Shown here piece by piece: positions 1 to 6,533 of a DNA stretch of 12,456 nt. The notes beneath the pieces are model-generated. The model was not told where the DNA came from and made no database searches. It worked only from the letters and a program-made list of their open reading frames with translations. A program made the position numbers and the translations under genes. The DNA is from UBA11524 sp965646445 (lineage in GTDB: Bacteria; Bacillota; Clostridia; Christensenellales; Aristaeellaceae). Location of the stretch: NCBI GenBank assembly GCA_965646445.1, contig CBFFZW010000072.1, forward strand, positions 1 to 12,456, written 5' to 3'. Positions within the stretch are counted from its first letter, which is position 1, and each line of letters starts with the position of its first letter.

Positions 1-394
1 GGCTTCGCCCCTCTCGACACCCGAGCGGGCAGAGTGCGGCGCGATACCACTTGTGAGGGGTCACGGCGCATGACAGATGCGCCGCGACGCGGAGCAAGGA
101 GTGGTGCCGACACCGATGGCGCGGCATGAGCTGGCGGCACACGACCAACATTCGTGAAATTGGGCAATACCCGCGTTCCGGCTCGCCTGTCGCGAGGCGG
201 AACCCCACAGCGCGGCGCGGCTGTTACGCGCCGTGCCTGACGGACAAATTGGGCACATAACCACGCGGAAAGAAGCAAGGCCGAAGGCGCGTAACCAAGA
301 CGCGCGAAAGCGGGGGCGAAGCCCCCTGAGAGTCCAGAGAGCAAAGCTCTCTGGTAGGGTTTCAGGGGCAAAGCCCCTGAGAAGGAGGCACTAT
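1..394. other. Gene-free, hairpin-rich leader region upstream of rfbB
   Basis: I see no convincing gene here; open frames have no ribosome binding site or recognisable protein. The stretch is GC-rich and full of short inverted repeats. Examples are GGCGCAT/ATGCGCC (65-71 and 77-83, 5-nt loop), CGCCT/AGGCG (184-188 and 195-199) and GGCGCG/CGCGCC (214-219 and 227-232). A 10-bp direct repeat, AAATTGGGCA, occurs at 157-166 and 246-255. The first bases of the window (GGCTTCGCC) look like the tip of another palindrome of the type seen at 312-326. It could be intergenic repeat DNA or a structured RNA leader of the rfb operon; I cannot match it to a known RNA family. Confidence 0.5.
312..380 (+). repeat. 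Three consecutive short palindromes before rfbB
   Basis: Three perfect hairpins with 3-nt tips follow each other at 7-nt spacing. They are GGGGGC-GAA-GCCCCC (312-326), CCAGAGAGC-AAA-GCTCTCTGG (334-354) and TCAGGGGC-AAA-GCCCCTGA (362-380). All share a GC-RAA-GC centre but have different stems. The third ends directly before the rfbB ribosome binding site (381-388). There is no T-tract, so they are not ordinary terminators. They may be a dispersed intergenic palindromic repeat or a structured 5' leader; the function is unknown. Confidence 0.75.
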
Positions 395-1414
395 ATGACC
401 ATCATTGTAACGGGCGGCGCAGGGTTTATTGGGAGCAATTTTATCTTTTATATGATGAAGAAGCACCCGGAGGATCGGCTTGTTTGTTTGGATAAGCTGA
501 CGTACGCGGGGAATCTGTCCACGCTGAAGCCGGTGATGGACAAGCCGAACTTCCGCTTCGTGAAGGCGGACATCTGCGATCGGGAAGCCGTGTTCGCACT
601 GTTCGAGGAGGAGCACCCTGACGTTGTGGTGAACTTCGCGGCGGAAAGCCATGTGGATCGTTCCATTGAGAACCCCGGCGTGTTCCTGCAGACCAACATC
701 ATCGGCACGGCCACGCTGATGGACGCCTGCCGGAAGTACGGCATCCAGCGGTATCACCAGGTATCCACGGATGAGGTCTACGGCGACCTGCCCCTGGACA
801 GACCTGACCTGTTCTTCACCGAGGAGACGCCCATCCACACCTCCAGCCCGTATTCCTCCTCCAAGGCGGGGGCTGATCTGCTGGTGCTGGCATATCACCG
901 CACCTTCGGGCTGCCGGTGACCATCAGCCGCTGCTCCAACAATTACGGCCCCTATCACTTCCCGGAGAAGCTGATTCCCCTGATGATCGCCAACGCCCTC
1001 AACGACAAGCCGCTGCCAGTGTACGGCACGGGCGAGAACGTGCGGGACTGGCTCTATGTGGAGGATCACTGCAAGGCTATCGACCTCATCATCCGCAAGG
1101 GCCGCGTGGGCGAGGTGTACAACATCGGCGGCCACAACGAGATGAAGAACATCGACATCGTCAAGATCATCTGCAAGGCGCTGGGGAAGCCGGAGAGCCT
1201 CATCACCTATGTGACGGATCGCAAGGGCCACGATATGCGCTACGCCATCGACCCGACGAAGATTCACAGCGAGCTGGGTTGGCTGCCGGAGACGAAGTTT
1301 GCCGACGGCATTCAGAAGACCATCCAGTGGTATTTGGACAACAAGGACTGGTGGGAAACCATCATCTCCGGCGAATATCAGCATTACTATCAGCAAATGT
1401 ACGGCAATCGGTAA
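395..1414 (+). CDS. rfbB: dTDP-glucose 4,6-dehydratase
   Basis: Second step of dTDP-L-rhamnose synthesis: NAD-dependent conversion of dTDP-glucose to dTDP-4-keto-6-deoxyglucose in the cytoplasm, supplying rhamnose for surface polysaccharide. The 339-residue protein has the usual length of RmlB. It shows the Rossmann motif GGAGFIG (residues 7-13), AAESHVDRS (82-90), STDEVYG (124-130) containing the catalytic Asp-Glu, and the SDR catalytic pair YSSSK (Y153, K157). The RmlB hallmark NNYGPYHFPEKLIPLM follows. The frame is open further upstream, but ATG 395 is preferred because GAAGGAGG lies at 381-388 and the Rossmann strand begins right after it. The rfbD-like gene follows after 12 bp. The partner genes rfbA and rfbC are not in the window. 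Confidence 0.96.
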   Translation: MTIIVTGGAGFIGSNFIFYMMKKHPEDRLVCLDKLTYAGNLSTLKPVMDKPNFRFVKADICDREAVFALFEEEHPDVVVNFAAESHVDRSIENPGVFLQTNIIGTATLMDACRKYGIQRYHQVSTDEVYGDLPLDRPDLFFTEETPIHTSSPYSSSKAGADLLVLAYHRTFGLPVTISRCSNNYGPYHFPEKLIPLMIANALNDKPLPVYGTGENVRDWLYVEDHCKAIDLIIRKGRVGEVYNIGGHNEMKNIDIVKIICKALGKPESLITYVTDRKGHDMRYAIDPTKIHSELGWLPETKFADGIQKTIQWYLDNKDWWETIISGEYQHYYQQMYGNR

Positions 1415-1426
1415 CGGAGGGACAGC

Positions 1427-2248
1427 ATGAAAGTTCTGGTGACGGGCGCGGCTGGGCAGCTGGGCAGCGAGGTGGTTCGCTGCCTGCGGGAGTATCGAAT
1501 GGATGTGCGCGGTGTGGATCGCGAGGATTTTGACGTGCGGGATGTGGACGCGGTTCACGCGGCGGTGGCGGAAGCGCAGCCGGACGCCATTGTTCATTGC
1601 GCTGCCTATACCGACATCCGCCGGGCGGAAACCGAGCCCGAGCGGTGCGCTGAGGTCAACGCCATGGGTACGCTGAACGTGGCGCGCGCGGCCACACGGG
1701 CGAACGCGAAGCTGCTGTATGTTTCCACGGCGAGGGTGTTCCCGGGGGAGGGAACCGTGCCCTATGAGCCCACTGACCGGCCTTCCGCCAAAACGGTGTA
1801 CGGTCTGGCGAAGGCCCAGGGAGAGGAAGCGATCCGTGGCCTGATGACGCGGTATTTCATCCTGCGTACCTCCTGGCTGTACAGCGAGACGAACCCGCGT
1901 CTGCGGGAGATGCTGCACCTGGCGGCGGAGGGACGAGCCATCACAGCCACGGAGGATATGGTTGCCTCGCCCACCTGGGCGCCCGACCTGGCCCGATTGA
2001 TCGCGGACATGATCCGTACCGAGCGCTACGGCACTTATCACGCGGCGGGGGAAGGCGCCTGCACCCCCGCTGGCTTCGCGCAGATGGCGGTGCAGCTCCT
2101 GGGCAGCCGGAGTCAGGTGCGCCCGGAAGCGCCTGCCCGGATGCCCCTGAACGGTCGGCTGGATTGCCGCGGCCTGGAACAGGCGGGCTTCCTGTGCCTG
2201 CCGCCCTGGGAAGAATCCTTGGGCTGCTGCCTCACCGGTCAGATGTAA
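1427..2248 (+). CDS. rfbD: dTDP-4-dehydrorhamnose reductase-like SDR protein
   Basis: Probably reduces dTDP-4-keto-L-rhamnose to dTDP-L-rhamnose with NAD(P)H, the last step of the pathway begun by RfbB. The 273-residue protein has TGAAGQLGSE (Rossmann loop, residues 6-15), AAYTDIRRAETEPE (59-72), catalytic T101, the Y125-xxx-K129 pair in VYGLAKAQGEE, and RTSW (147-150), all arranged as in RmlD. It is somewhat short and divergent: the usual STDYVF is STARVF, so the Asp-Tyr after the catalytic Thr is replaced by Ala-Arg. GGAGG at 1416-1420 supports ATG 1427. It lies 12 bp after rfbB and is followed by a terminator, so it is the last gene of the operon. The position next to rfbB supports RmlD over other reductases of the family. 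Confidence 0.85.
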   Translation: MKVLVTGAAGQLGSEVVRCLREYRMDVRGVDREDFDVRDVDAVHAAVAEAQPDAIVHCAAYTDIRRAETEPERCAEVNAMGTLNVARAATRANAKLLYVSTARVFPGEGTVPYEPTDRPSAKTVYGLAKAQGEEAIRGLMTRYFILRTSWLYSETNPRLREMLHLAAEGRAITATEDMVASPTWAPDLARLIADMIRTERYGTYHAAGEGACTPAGFAQMAVQLLGSRSQVRPEAPARMPLNGRLDCRGLEQAGFLCLPPWEESLGCCLTGQM

Positions 2249-2261
2249 ATGGGTTGACCAT

Positions 2262-2302
2262 GCGCCTCCTGCCCTTTCGATGGGGTAGGAGGCGCTTTTT
2301 TT
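2262..2302 (+). terminator. Rho-independent terminator after rfbD
   Basis: The arms GCGCCTCCT (2262-2270) and AGGAGGCGC (2287-2295) pair perfectly and are followed by seven T residues (2296-2302). The loop contains a possible extra CCC/GGG pairing. It lies 13 bp after the rfbD stop codon and ends the rfb operon. Confidence 0.93.
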
Positions 2303-2313
2303 GCGTAGAAGCC

Positions 2314-2656
2314 TGTGGATAAACGGGCCCTGTGGATAACCTTGCCCCGTAGCTGCGGCTGAGCAGCACACGTCCCCATGAAGTGGGGAAATGGGCCCTT
2401 CGTCCATGGCCGATCTGGGTGATGAAAGCACCTGGCGGGACAGCGCGCATCAGCCAGCTGATTCATCCTATTGAATAAAAATACAAAAAGGGGTTCCAAG
2501 CAGGCTGTGAGGGCTGCCGGTGCGCATGGCGGGCAGCGGTCTTCAGCATTGTGGAAAAGCGTTGTGGACAAGCTGTTGATACGGTGGATAACTTGTCGAA
2601 TATCAGGAAAATTAGGCGCTTTTGAATGACGACGCTGTGGATAAGCCTGTGCACAG
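2314..2656 (-). promoter_or_regulatory. DnaA-box cluster in gene-free region
   Basis: The stretch 2303-2777 has no convincing gene except the amidase start at its end. It contains three exact copies of TGTGGATAA (reverse complement of the strongest DnaA box, TTATCCACA) at 2314-2322, 2331-2339 and 2636-2644. One-mismatch copies lie at 2550-2558 (TGTGGAAAA), 2563-2571 (TGTGGACAA) and 2583-2591 (GGTGGATAA), with a weaker TGTGCACAG at 2648-2656. All point the same way. An AT-rich patch (about 2459-2490) lies between the two groups. Nothing in the flanks (rfbD, amidase) is a typical oriC neighbour such as dnaA, dnaN or rpmH. It may be a DnaA-binding cluster outside the origin, an unusual origin, or a DnaA-controlled promoter region. 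Confidence 0.8.
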
Positions 2657-2763
2657 CGTGGATGAAGGTCAGGCATGACGCTCATGCCGCGCGGCATGGA
2701 AAAGACGCGTTATGCAGCTGTATACGGTTCTGCTGGCCATGGGCGCGGCATACATTGTGGGAC

Positions 2764-2780
2764 AGGAGGTGCGGTGTATG
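2764..2780 (+). promoter_or_regulatory. Ribosome binding site fixing the amidase start
   Basis: AGGAGGT (2764-2770) lies 7 nt before ATG 2778. The same reading frame is open from ATG 2712, which has no comparable site in front of it. This argues for the shorter protein, which begins with a normal membrane anchor. Confidence 0.8.
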
Positions 2781-3599
2781 GGCGGATGGCGAAGCGCGAG
2801 GGAACGGTGGCTGGCCTGGGCGGTGGCGGCGGTGCTGGTGGTGGGCGCGGGCGTGACGGCAACGGCCTGGGTCAGGGCGGCAGGGCAGCCGCCGCAGGCT
2901 GTGCCGGGAGTGGAGACAGCGGAGCCAACGCCGCCGCAGCCGACGGCGGAGCCTTTGCCGCTGACGGGCTGGGTCATCATGGTTGACCCGGGGCATGGCG
3001 GGTATGATGGCGGCGCCAGGGCCAGGGACAGCGGCACCTGGGAGAAGCACATCAACCTGGCCGTTTCCCTGGAGGTTGAAAAAAGCCTCGTCCAGCGGGG
3101 CGCGACGGTGGTGATGACGCGCCGGGAGGACGAGGATCTGTGCGAGGAGGACCGGCCCGCCACCCTGACCAAGAAGCGGCAGGACATGGTGAACCGGGTG
3201 CAGATTGCCAAGGATCATCAGGCGGCCATGGTGCTGTCCATCCATATGAACGAGTACCGAAGCCGGGGAGAATCCGGGCCGCAGGTGTTCTATCGGGCCC
3301 AATGCGACGCCGGGCGGCTGCTGGCGGGCTGCGTGCAGGACGCGCTGATCCGTGTGCTTCAGCCCCGAAAGGAGCGGGCGGCCCTGGCGGGGGATTACTT
3401 CATTCTGCAATTGGAGGTGCCCTCGGTGCTGGTGGAGTGCGGCTTCATATCCAACAGCGCGGAGGAAAAGCAGCTCCTGACCCCCGCGTACCAGCAGCGG
3501 CTGGCGGAGGCCATCGCCCTGGGGGTGGAGGAATACGTCAGCCTTCGACCCCGTGAGACGCAAGCCCCTGAACAAACGCCTCCGGCAGCGGCGCGGTAA
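2778..3599 (+). CDS. cwlD: N-acetylmuramoyl-L-alanine amidase, CwlD-like
   Basis: Zinc amidase (Amidase_3) that cleaves the amide between muramic acid and the stem peptide. CwlD does this in spore cortex, where it starts muramic-lactam formation. The 273-residue protein has a short N-terminus, one membrane segment (about residues 11-32), a Pro/Thr/Glu-rich linker (about 36-62) and the catalytic domain. Zinc ligands are H73 in DPGHGGYDGG, E89 in WEKHINL and H156 in SIHMN; the catalytic Glu is E220 in VLVECGFISN. Length, the LTGWVIMVDPGHGG entry and MTRREDEDL resemble Bacillus CwlD, but another single-domain cell-wall amidase is possible. It sits alone behind the DnaA-box region. Its last 62 bp overlap the end of the convergent pseudouridine synthase gene, so no terminator separates the two. 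Confidence 0.88.
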   Translation: MGGWRSARERWLAWAVAAVLVVGAGVTATAWVRAAGQPPQAVPGVETAEPTPPQPTAEPLPLTGWVIMVDPGHGGYDGGARARDSGTWEKHINLAVSLEVEKSLVQRGATVVMTRREDEDLCEEDRPATLTKKRQDMVNRVQIAKDHQAAMVLSIHMNEYRSRGESGPQVFYRAQCDAGRLLAGCVQDALIRVLQPRKERAALAGDYFILQLEVPSVLVECGFISNSAEEKQLLTPAYQQRLAEAIALGVEEYVSLRPRETQAPEQTPPAAAR

Positions 3600-4467
3600 A
3601 GGTCAGCCGCTCCCCGGTGGCGGGATGGGTGAAGGTCAGGGAATAGGCGTGCAGCATCAGCCTGGACACCCGGGCGCCCCGGGGGCTGCCGTAGATGGGA
3701 TCGCCGCACACCGGATGGCCGATATGCTTCATGTGGACGCGGATTTGATGGGTGCGTCCGGTAAGAATATGGACATCCAGCAGCGTGACGCCGCGCCCGC
3801 GCCCCAGCACCCGCCAGTCGGTGACGGCCTCTCTGCCGTCAGGCTCCACGGCCATTTTCTTGCGATCCTTCCGGCTGCGTCCGATGGGGGCGTCCACACG
3901 CCCGGCATCCTCCCGCATCACGCCGTCCACCAGGGCCCGGTAGTGCTTTTCCATCAGCCGATCCTGCAGCTGACGGCTCAGGGCCAGCTGGGCGGCGTCG
4001 TTCTTGGCGACCAGCAGCAGGCCGGAGGTGTCCTTGTCCAGCCGGTGGACGATGCCGGGCCGAAGCTCGCCGCCGATGCCCCCCAGGCTGTCCAGGTGGT
4101 GCAGCAGCGCGTTGACCAGCGTGCCGTCCTCGTTGCCCGCGGCGGGGTGAACCACCATGCCGCAGGGCTTGACCACCACGGCCAGGTCGTCGTCCTGGTA
4201 AAGGATGGTGAGGGGGATGTCCTCGGGCTGGGGATGGGCGGGCTTGGGGGCGGGAAGCTCCAGGCGAAGCCGCTGGCCCTCCCGCGCTTTGAAGCCGGCC
4301 TTGCGCTCCACCGCGCCGTCCACGGTGACGCGCTCCTCTGCCATCAGCCCTGCGACCCTGGAGCGGGTCAGCCCCGTGACCTCCGCCAGCAGCACGTCCG
4401 CCCGCCGGCCGTCGCCCAGGCATTCAAACACTTTCCCGCTTGCTTCCGTGGTTTCCGCTGCGCTCAT
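3538..4467 (-). CDS. rluD: RluD-family pseudouridine synthase
   Basis: Converts uridines to pseudouridine in rRNA, by analogy with RluD on 23S rRNA. The 309-residue protein has an N-terminal S4 RNA-binding domain (about residues 20-70, with TRSRVAGLMAEERVTVDG) and the RluA-type catalytic domain. PCGMVVHPAAGNEDGTLVNAL (about 101-121) leads to HRLDKDTSGLLL with catalytic D144. GRTHQIRVH (237-245) and the GHPVCGDPIYG segment complete the family signature. It is the last gene of a three-gene minus-strand operon. Its ATG lies 44 bp inside lspA, which suggests translational coupling; GGAG about 11 nt upstream is a modest ribosome site. Exact rRNA targets within the RluC/RluD group cannot be read from the sequence. 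Confidence 0.92.
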   Translation of the reverse strand: MSAAETTEASGKVFECLGDGRRADVLLAEVTGLTRSRVAGLMAEERVTVDGAVERKAGFKAREGQRLRLELPAPKPAHPQPEDIPLTILYQDDDLAVVVKPCGMVVHPAAGNEDGTLVNALLHHLDSLGGIGGELRPGIVHRLDKDTSGLLLVAKNDAAQLALSRQLQDRLMEKHYRALVDGVMREDAGRVDAPIGRSRKDRKKMAVEPDGREAVTDWRVLGRGRGVTLLDVHILTGRTHQIRVHMKHIGHPVCGDPIYGSPRGARVSRLMLHAYSLTFTHPATGERLTFTAPLPEAFVQGLASHGVEG

Positions 4468-4915
4468 CGTTTCTTTCGCTCCAATCGCCGGGTCTGGTCA
4501 ACAGGGAGAGGGCCGTCAGGAGGCAGCCCGCCGTCAGCGCCGCGTCCGCCACGTTGAAGATGGCGAAGCGGAACAGCAGCACCTCGAACATATCCACCAC
4601 ATACCCGACCAGCAGCCGGTCGAGCATGTTGCCCACCGCGCCGCCCAGCATCAGCATGACGGCCACGCTGGGCAGGGGCCCCAGGCGGTAGCGGCGCAGG
4701 ATCAGCCAGCCGACCGCGATCGCCGCCGCGGACAGCAGCCCCAGCAGCCAGGGCCTGCCGCTGAACAGGCTGAAGGCCATGCCAGTGTTTTCCGCATAGG
4801 TGAAGGCCAGCACGCCGGGAATCAGCACCAGCGTTTCGGTGAGCTGCCGGGCCAGGGCCTTCACAAGCTGATCCGCCGCCACCACCAGCGCGGCGATCCA
4901 GGCGTATCTTCTCAT
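4424..4915 (-). CDS. lspA: Lipoprotein signal peptidase (signal peptidase II)
   Basis: Membrane aspartic protease that removes the signal peptide from diacylglyceryl-modified prolipoproteins. The 163-residue protein has four membrane segments (about residues 4-21, 57-75, 84-102 and 118-140). Conserved motifs are the DQ pair at D15, AENTGMAFS (41-49), GNMLDR with catalytic D99, and FNVADAALTAG with catalytic D124. The C-terminal tail (about 147-163) is short and charged. It begins 3 bp after the stop of the DUF5665-like gene and ends 44 bp inside the rluD-like gene. The lspA-rluD order is common in Bacillota. Confidence 0.95.
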   Translation of the reverse strand: MRRYAWIAALVVAADQLVKALARQLTETLVLIPGVLAFTYAENTGMAFSLFSGRPWLLGLLSAAAIAVGWLILRRYRLGPLPSVAVMLMLGGAVGNMLDRLLVGYVVDMFEVLLFRFAIFNVADAALTAGCLLTALSLLTRPGDWSERNDERSGNHGSKRESV

Positions 4916-4918
4916 CGC

Positions 4919-5203
4919 TTACTCCAATCTGCTCTGCACAATGGCCACGATCCGGGCCAGGAAGTCCCCGATGACGGGCAGGTTGTGCTGGGCCAGGGCC
5001 TGCAGCACCATCACAAGCACCGCGCCCAGGATGGTGAAGCCCACGGCCATCCCCAGCCCCCGGAACAGCCCGGCGATGAACTGGGTGCGCATCAGCCGCC
5101 GGGTATCCTGAACGTAGCGCAGGTATTCCGGCAGCTGCAGGCCCTCCAGGGCGCGCAGGTATTCCTTCATTCTTTTCGCCATGGCGGTGTCGCTTTCCTT
5201 CAT
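4919..5203 (-). CDS. DUF5665-like small membrane protein
   Basis: The function is unknown. The 94-residue protein begins with a charged, probably helical region (residues 1-24). A conserved-looking segment LPEYLRYVQDTRRLM follows, then FIAGLFRGLGMAVGFTILGA leading into one membrane segment (about 50-72), and a short tail. The pattern (LPEY, RGLG-x-A-x-GFTxLGA) matches what I recall of the DUF5665 family of Bacillota. GGAGG 9 nt upstream supports ATG 5203; an internal ATG at residue 8 is a weaker alternative. It is the first gene of the operon with lspA (3 bp apart) and rluD. I see no convincing minus-strand promoter in the 114 bp in front of it. Confidence 0.8.
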   Translation of the reverse strand: MKESDTAMAKRMKEYLRALEGLQLPEYLRYVQDTRRLMRTQFIAGLFRGLGMAVGFTILGAVLVMVLQALAQHNLPVIGDFLARIVAIVQSRLE

Positions 5204-5315
5204 GAAACCGGCCTCCGATCCCTTTCAGTTTGCCGGGAAGGGCAGGGAATCATGCGCCTGGCCTGGTATATCCCGCCAAAGCGCGGTCAGCGGGGCGCTC
5301 TTATCAGTTTTTAAC

Positions 5316-5344
5316 TTGTGCTGGCGGGCCGATTATGGTATACT
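5316..5344 (+). promoter_or_regulatory. Sigma-A-type promoter of the flippase-like gene
   Basis: TTGTGC (5316-5321), a 17-bp spacer and TATACT (5339-5344), preceded by TGG, form a promoter with an extended -10. It lies in the divergent gap between the DUF5665-like gene and the plus-strand gene that starts at 5378. Confidence 0.8.
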
Positions 5345-5377
5345 GATTCGGTAAAGGGAAAAGTGTGTGGAGGTACC

Positions 5378-6421
5378 ATGAAGGCCCGTACAAAAAAGAT
5401 TCTGAATTTCGCCCTGATCTTCGGCACGCTGCTGGTGGTGCTGCTGGTGGGCTTCAACGGCCAGGAGATGTCCGGGGCTGTTGAGGCGCTCAGGTCCATC
5501 GGCCCGGGGTGGATTGTGTTTTGTCTCCTGGCTTTTGGGGCTTATCTGGGCCTGGATGCCGTCAGCCTGCATTACTTTCTGCGCAGGCAGGGCTACCGGG
5601 TGCGGTACAGCTATATCGTGTTTGTTTCCATCATGGGGCTGTACTATTCCAACATCACCCCCGGCGCCACCGGCGGTCAGCCCATGCAGGTCTACTACCT
5701 GAACAAGCGCAAAGTACCCATCGGCATCGGTTCCTCGGCGTTGGTGGTCAAGTTTTTCTGCTTTCATTTTATGCTGGCGATACTGGGCACCGTGCTGTGG
5801 ATCATCTACGGCCCGTTCATCCACCAGCAGGTGGGCAGCAGCATGTGGATTCTCATCATCGGCTATACCTACAACTGCGTGGCTGTCACCGCCGTGATGC
5901 TGATGGCGGTATGCCGACGCCCGGTGTGGCTGCTGATTCGCCTGTTCATCCGGCTGGGCACCAGGCTCCGCATCTGCAAGAACCCCGATGCCTCCCTGAC
6001 CAAGTGGGAGGACGTGCTGGAAAATTTCCATGGTAGCGTGATGCTGATTCTTCGCCGGCCCAAGGATCTGCTGATGCAGCTGCTGTTTTCCGGGCTGCAG
6101 CTCATCAGCCTGATGACGGTGATTACCCTGGTTTATCACGCCTTCCGCCTCACCGGCGCCACCTATGGCCAGCTGACGGCGCTTTCGGTGATGCAGTATC
6201 TTTCCGCGGCCTATACCCCGCTGCCTGGCGCCTCCGGGGCGCAGGAGGGCGTCTTCGCCCTGTACTTTGCCCAGATCTTCCCCGACGGCATCCGGCTGAT
6301 GGCGCTTTTGCTGTGGCGGTTCTTCACCTACTACCTGTCGCTGATTATCGGCGCGGTCTGCTCGGTGTGGTACGGCTTCCGCGCCGGGGGAAAGGAGCGG
6401 CTGGAGCAGGCGAAGCCTTGA
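5378..6421 (+). CDS. Flippase-like / LPG-synthase-TM family membrane protein
   Basis: Integral membrane protein of 347 residues in the UPF0104 family, related to the membrane part of MprF. Members are linked to lipid flipping or glycolipid transfer, but the substrate here is unknown. Hydrophobic segments lie at about residues 8-27, 43-68, 78-95, 120-146, 156-179, 236-256, 265-300 and 305-335. Two family motifs are clear: NITPGATGGQP (92-102) and TPLPGASGAQEG (280-291). No soluble LPG-synthase domain is present, so it is not a full MprF. The frame is open back to 5318, but that ATG overlaps the promoter. ATG 5378 has GGAGGT four bases upstream and starts with a basic stretch followed by the first membrane helix. 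The stop codon lies inside the next gene's -35 box. Confidence 0.88.
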   Translation: MKARTKKILNFALIFGTLLVVLLVGFNGQEMSGAVEALRSIGPGWIVFCLLAFGAYLGLDAVSLHYFLRRQGYRVRYSYIVFVSIMGLYYSNITPGATGGQPMQVYYLNKRKVPIGIGSSALVVKFFCFHFMLAILGTVLWIIYGPFIHQQVGSSMWILIIGYTYNCVAVTAVMLMAVCRRPVWLLIRLFIRLGTRLRICKNPDASLTKWEDVLENFHGSVMLILRRPKDLLMQLLFSGLQLISLMTVITLVYHAFRLTGATYGQLTALSVMQYLSAAYTPLPGASGAQEGVFALYFAQIFPDGIRLMALLLWRFFTYYLSLIIGAVCSVWYGFRAGGKERLEQAKP

Positions 6422-6446
6422 CAGCGGACGGCGCATATGGTATGCT
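6418..6446 (+). promoter_or_regulatory. Strong sigma-A promoter of the ECF-S gene
   Basis: A perfect TTGACA (6418-6423), a 17-bp spacer and TATGCT (6441-6446) with the extended -10 TGG. The -35 box overlaps the stop codon (6419-6421) of the flippase-like gene. The predicted transcript starts at about 6453, right at the left arm of the hairpin at 6455-6510. Confidence 0.8.
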
Positions 6447-6454
6447 GTTGACGT

Positions 6455-6510
6455 TTCCATGAAGGAAGCCCATCGGACATGAAGTCCGGCTTTCTTCATG
6501 GAACTTTTTT
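6455..6510 (+). terminator. Hairpin with T-tract in the ECF-S gene leader
   Basis: A 16-bp stem (6455-6470 with 6488-6503, one G-T wobble) carries an inner hairpin CGGAC/GTCCG (6474-6478 and 6484-6488) and is followed by T6 (6505-6510). It has the form of an intrinsic terminator. It could end the flippase transcript, but it also lies between the strong promoter at 6418-6446 and the ECF-S start at 6534. A transcript from that promoter would therefore begin with it, which makes an attenuator or a short leader RNA possible. A seven-codon ATG frame (6459-6482) inside the left arm and loop has no ribosome binding site. Confidence 0.8.
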
Positions 6511-6533
6511 ATGTTGAGGGAGTGAGGATTTTC

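Noticed and set aside
362..2431. 689-residue open frame on the minus strand
   Set aside because: It lies antisense to rfbB and rfbD, which have clear motifs and ribosome sites. Its translation is low-complexity and His/Arg/Val-rich, as expected from the complement of GC-rich genes.
3553..4557. 334-residue open frame on the plus strand
   Set aside because: It is antisense to the rluD-like gene, whose catalytic HRLDKDTSG motif is on the minus strand. There is no ribosome site and no recognisable domain.
6459..6482. Seven-codon leader peptide in the hairpin
   Set aside because: It has no ribosome binding site and no run of regulatory codons. An ATG and stop at this distance are likely by chance.
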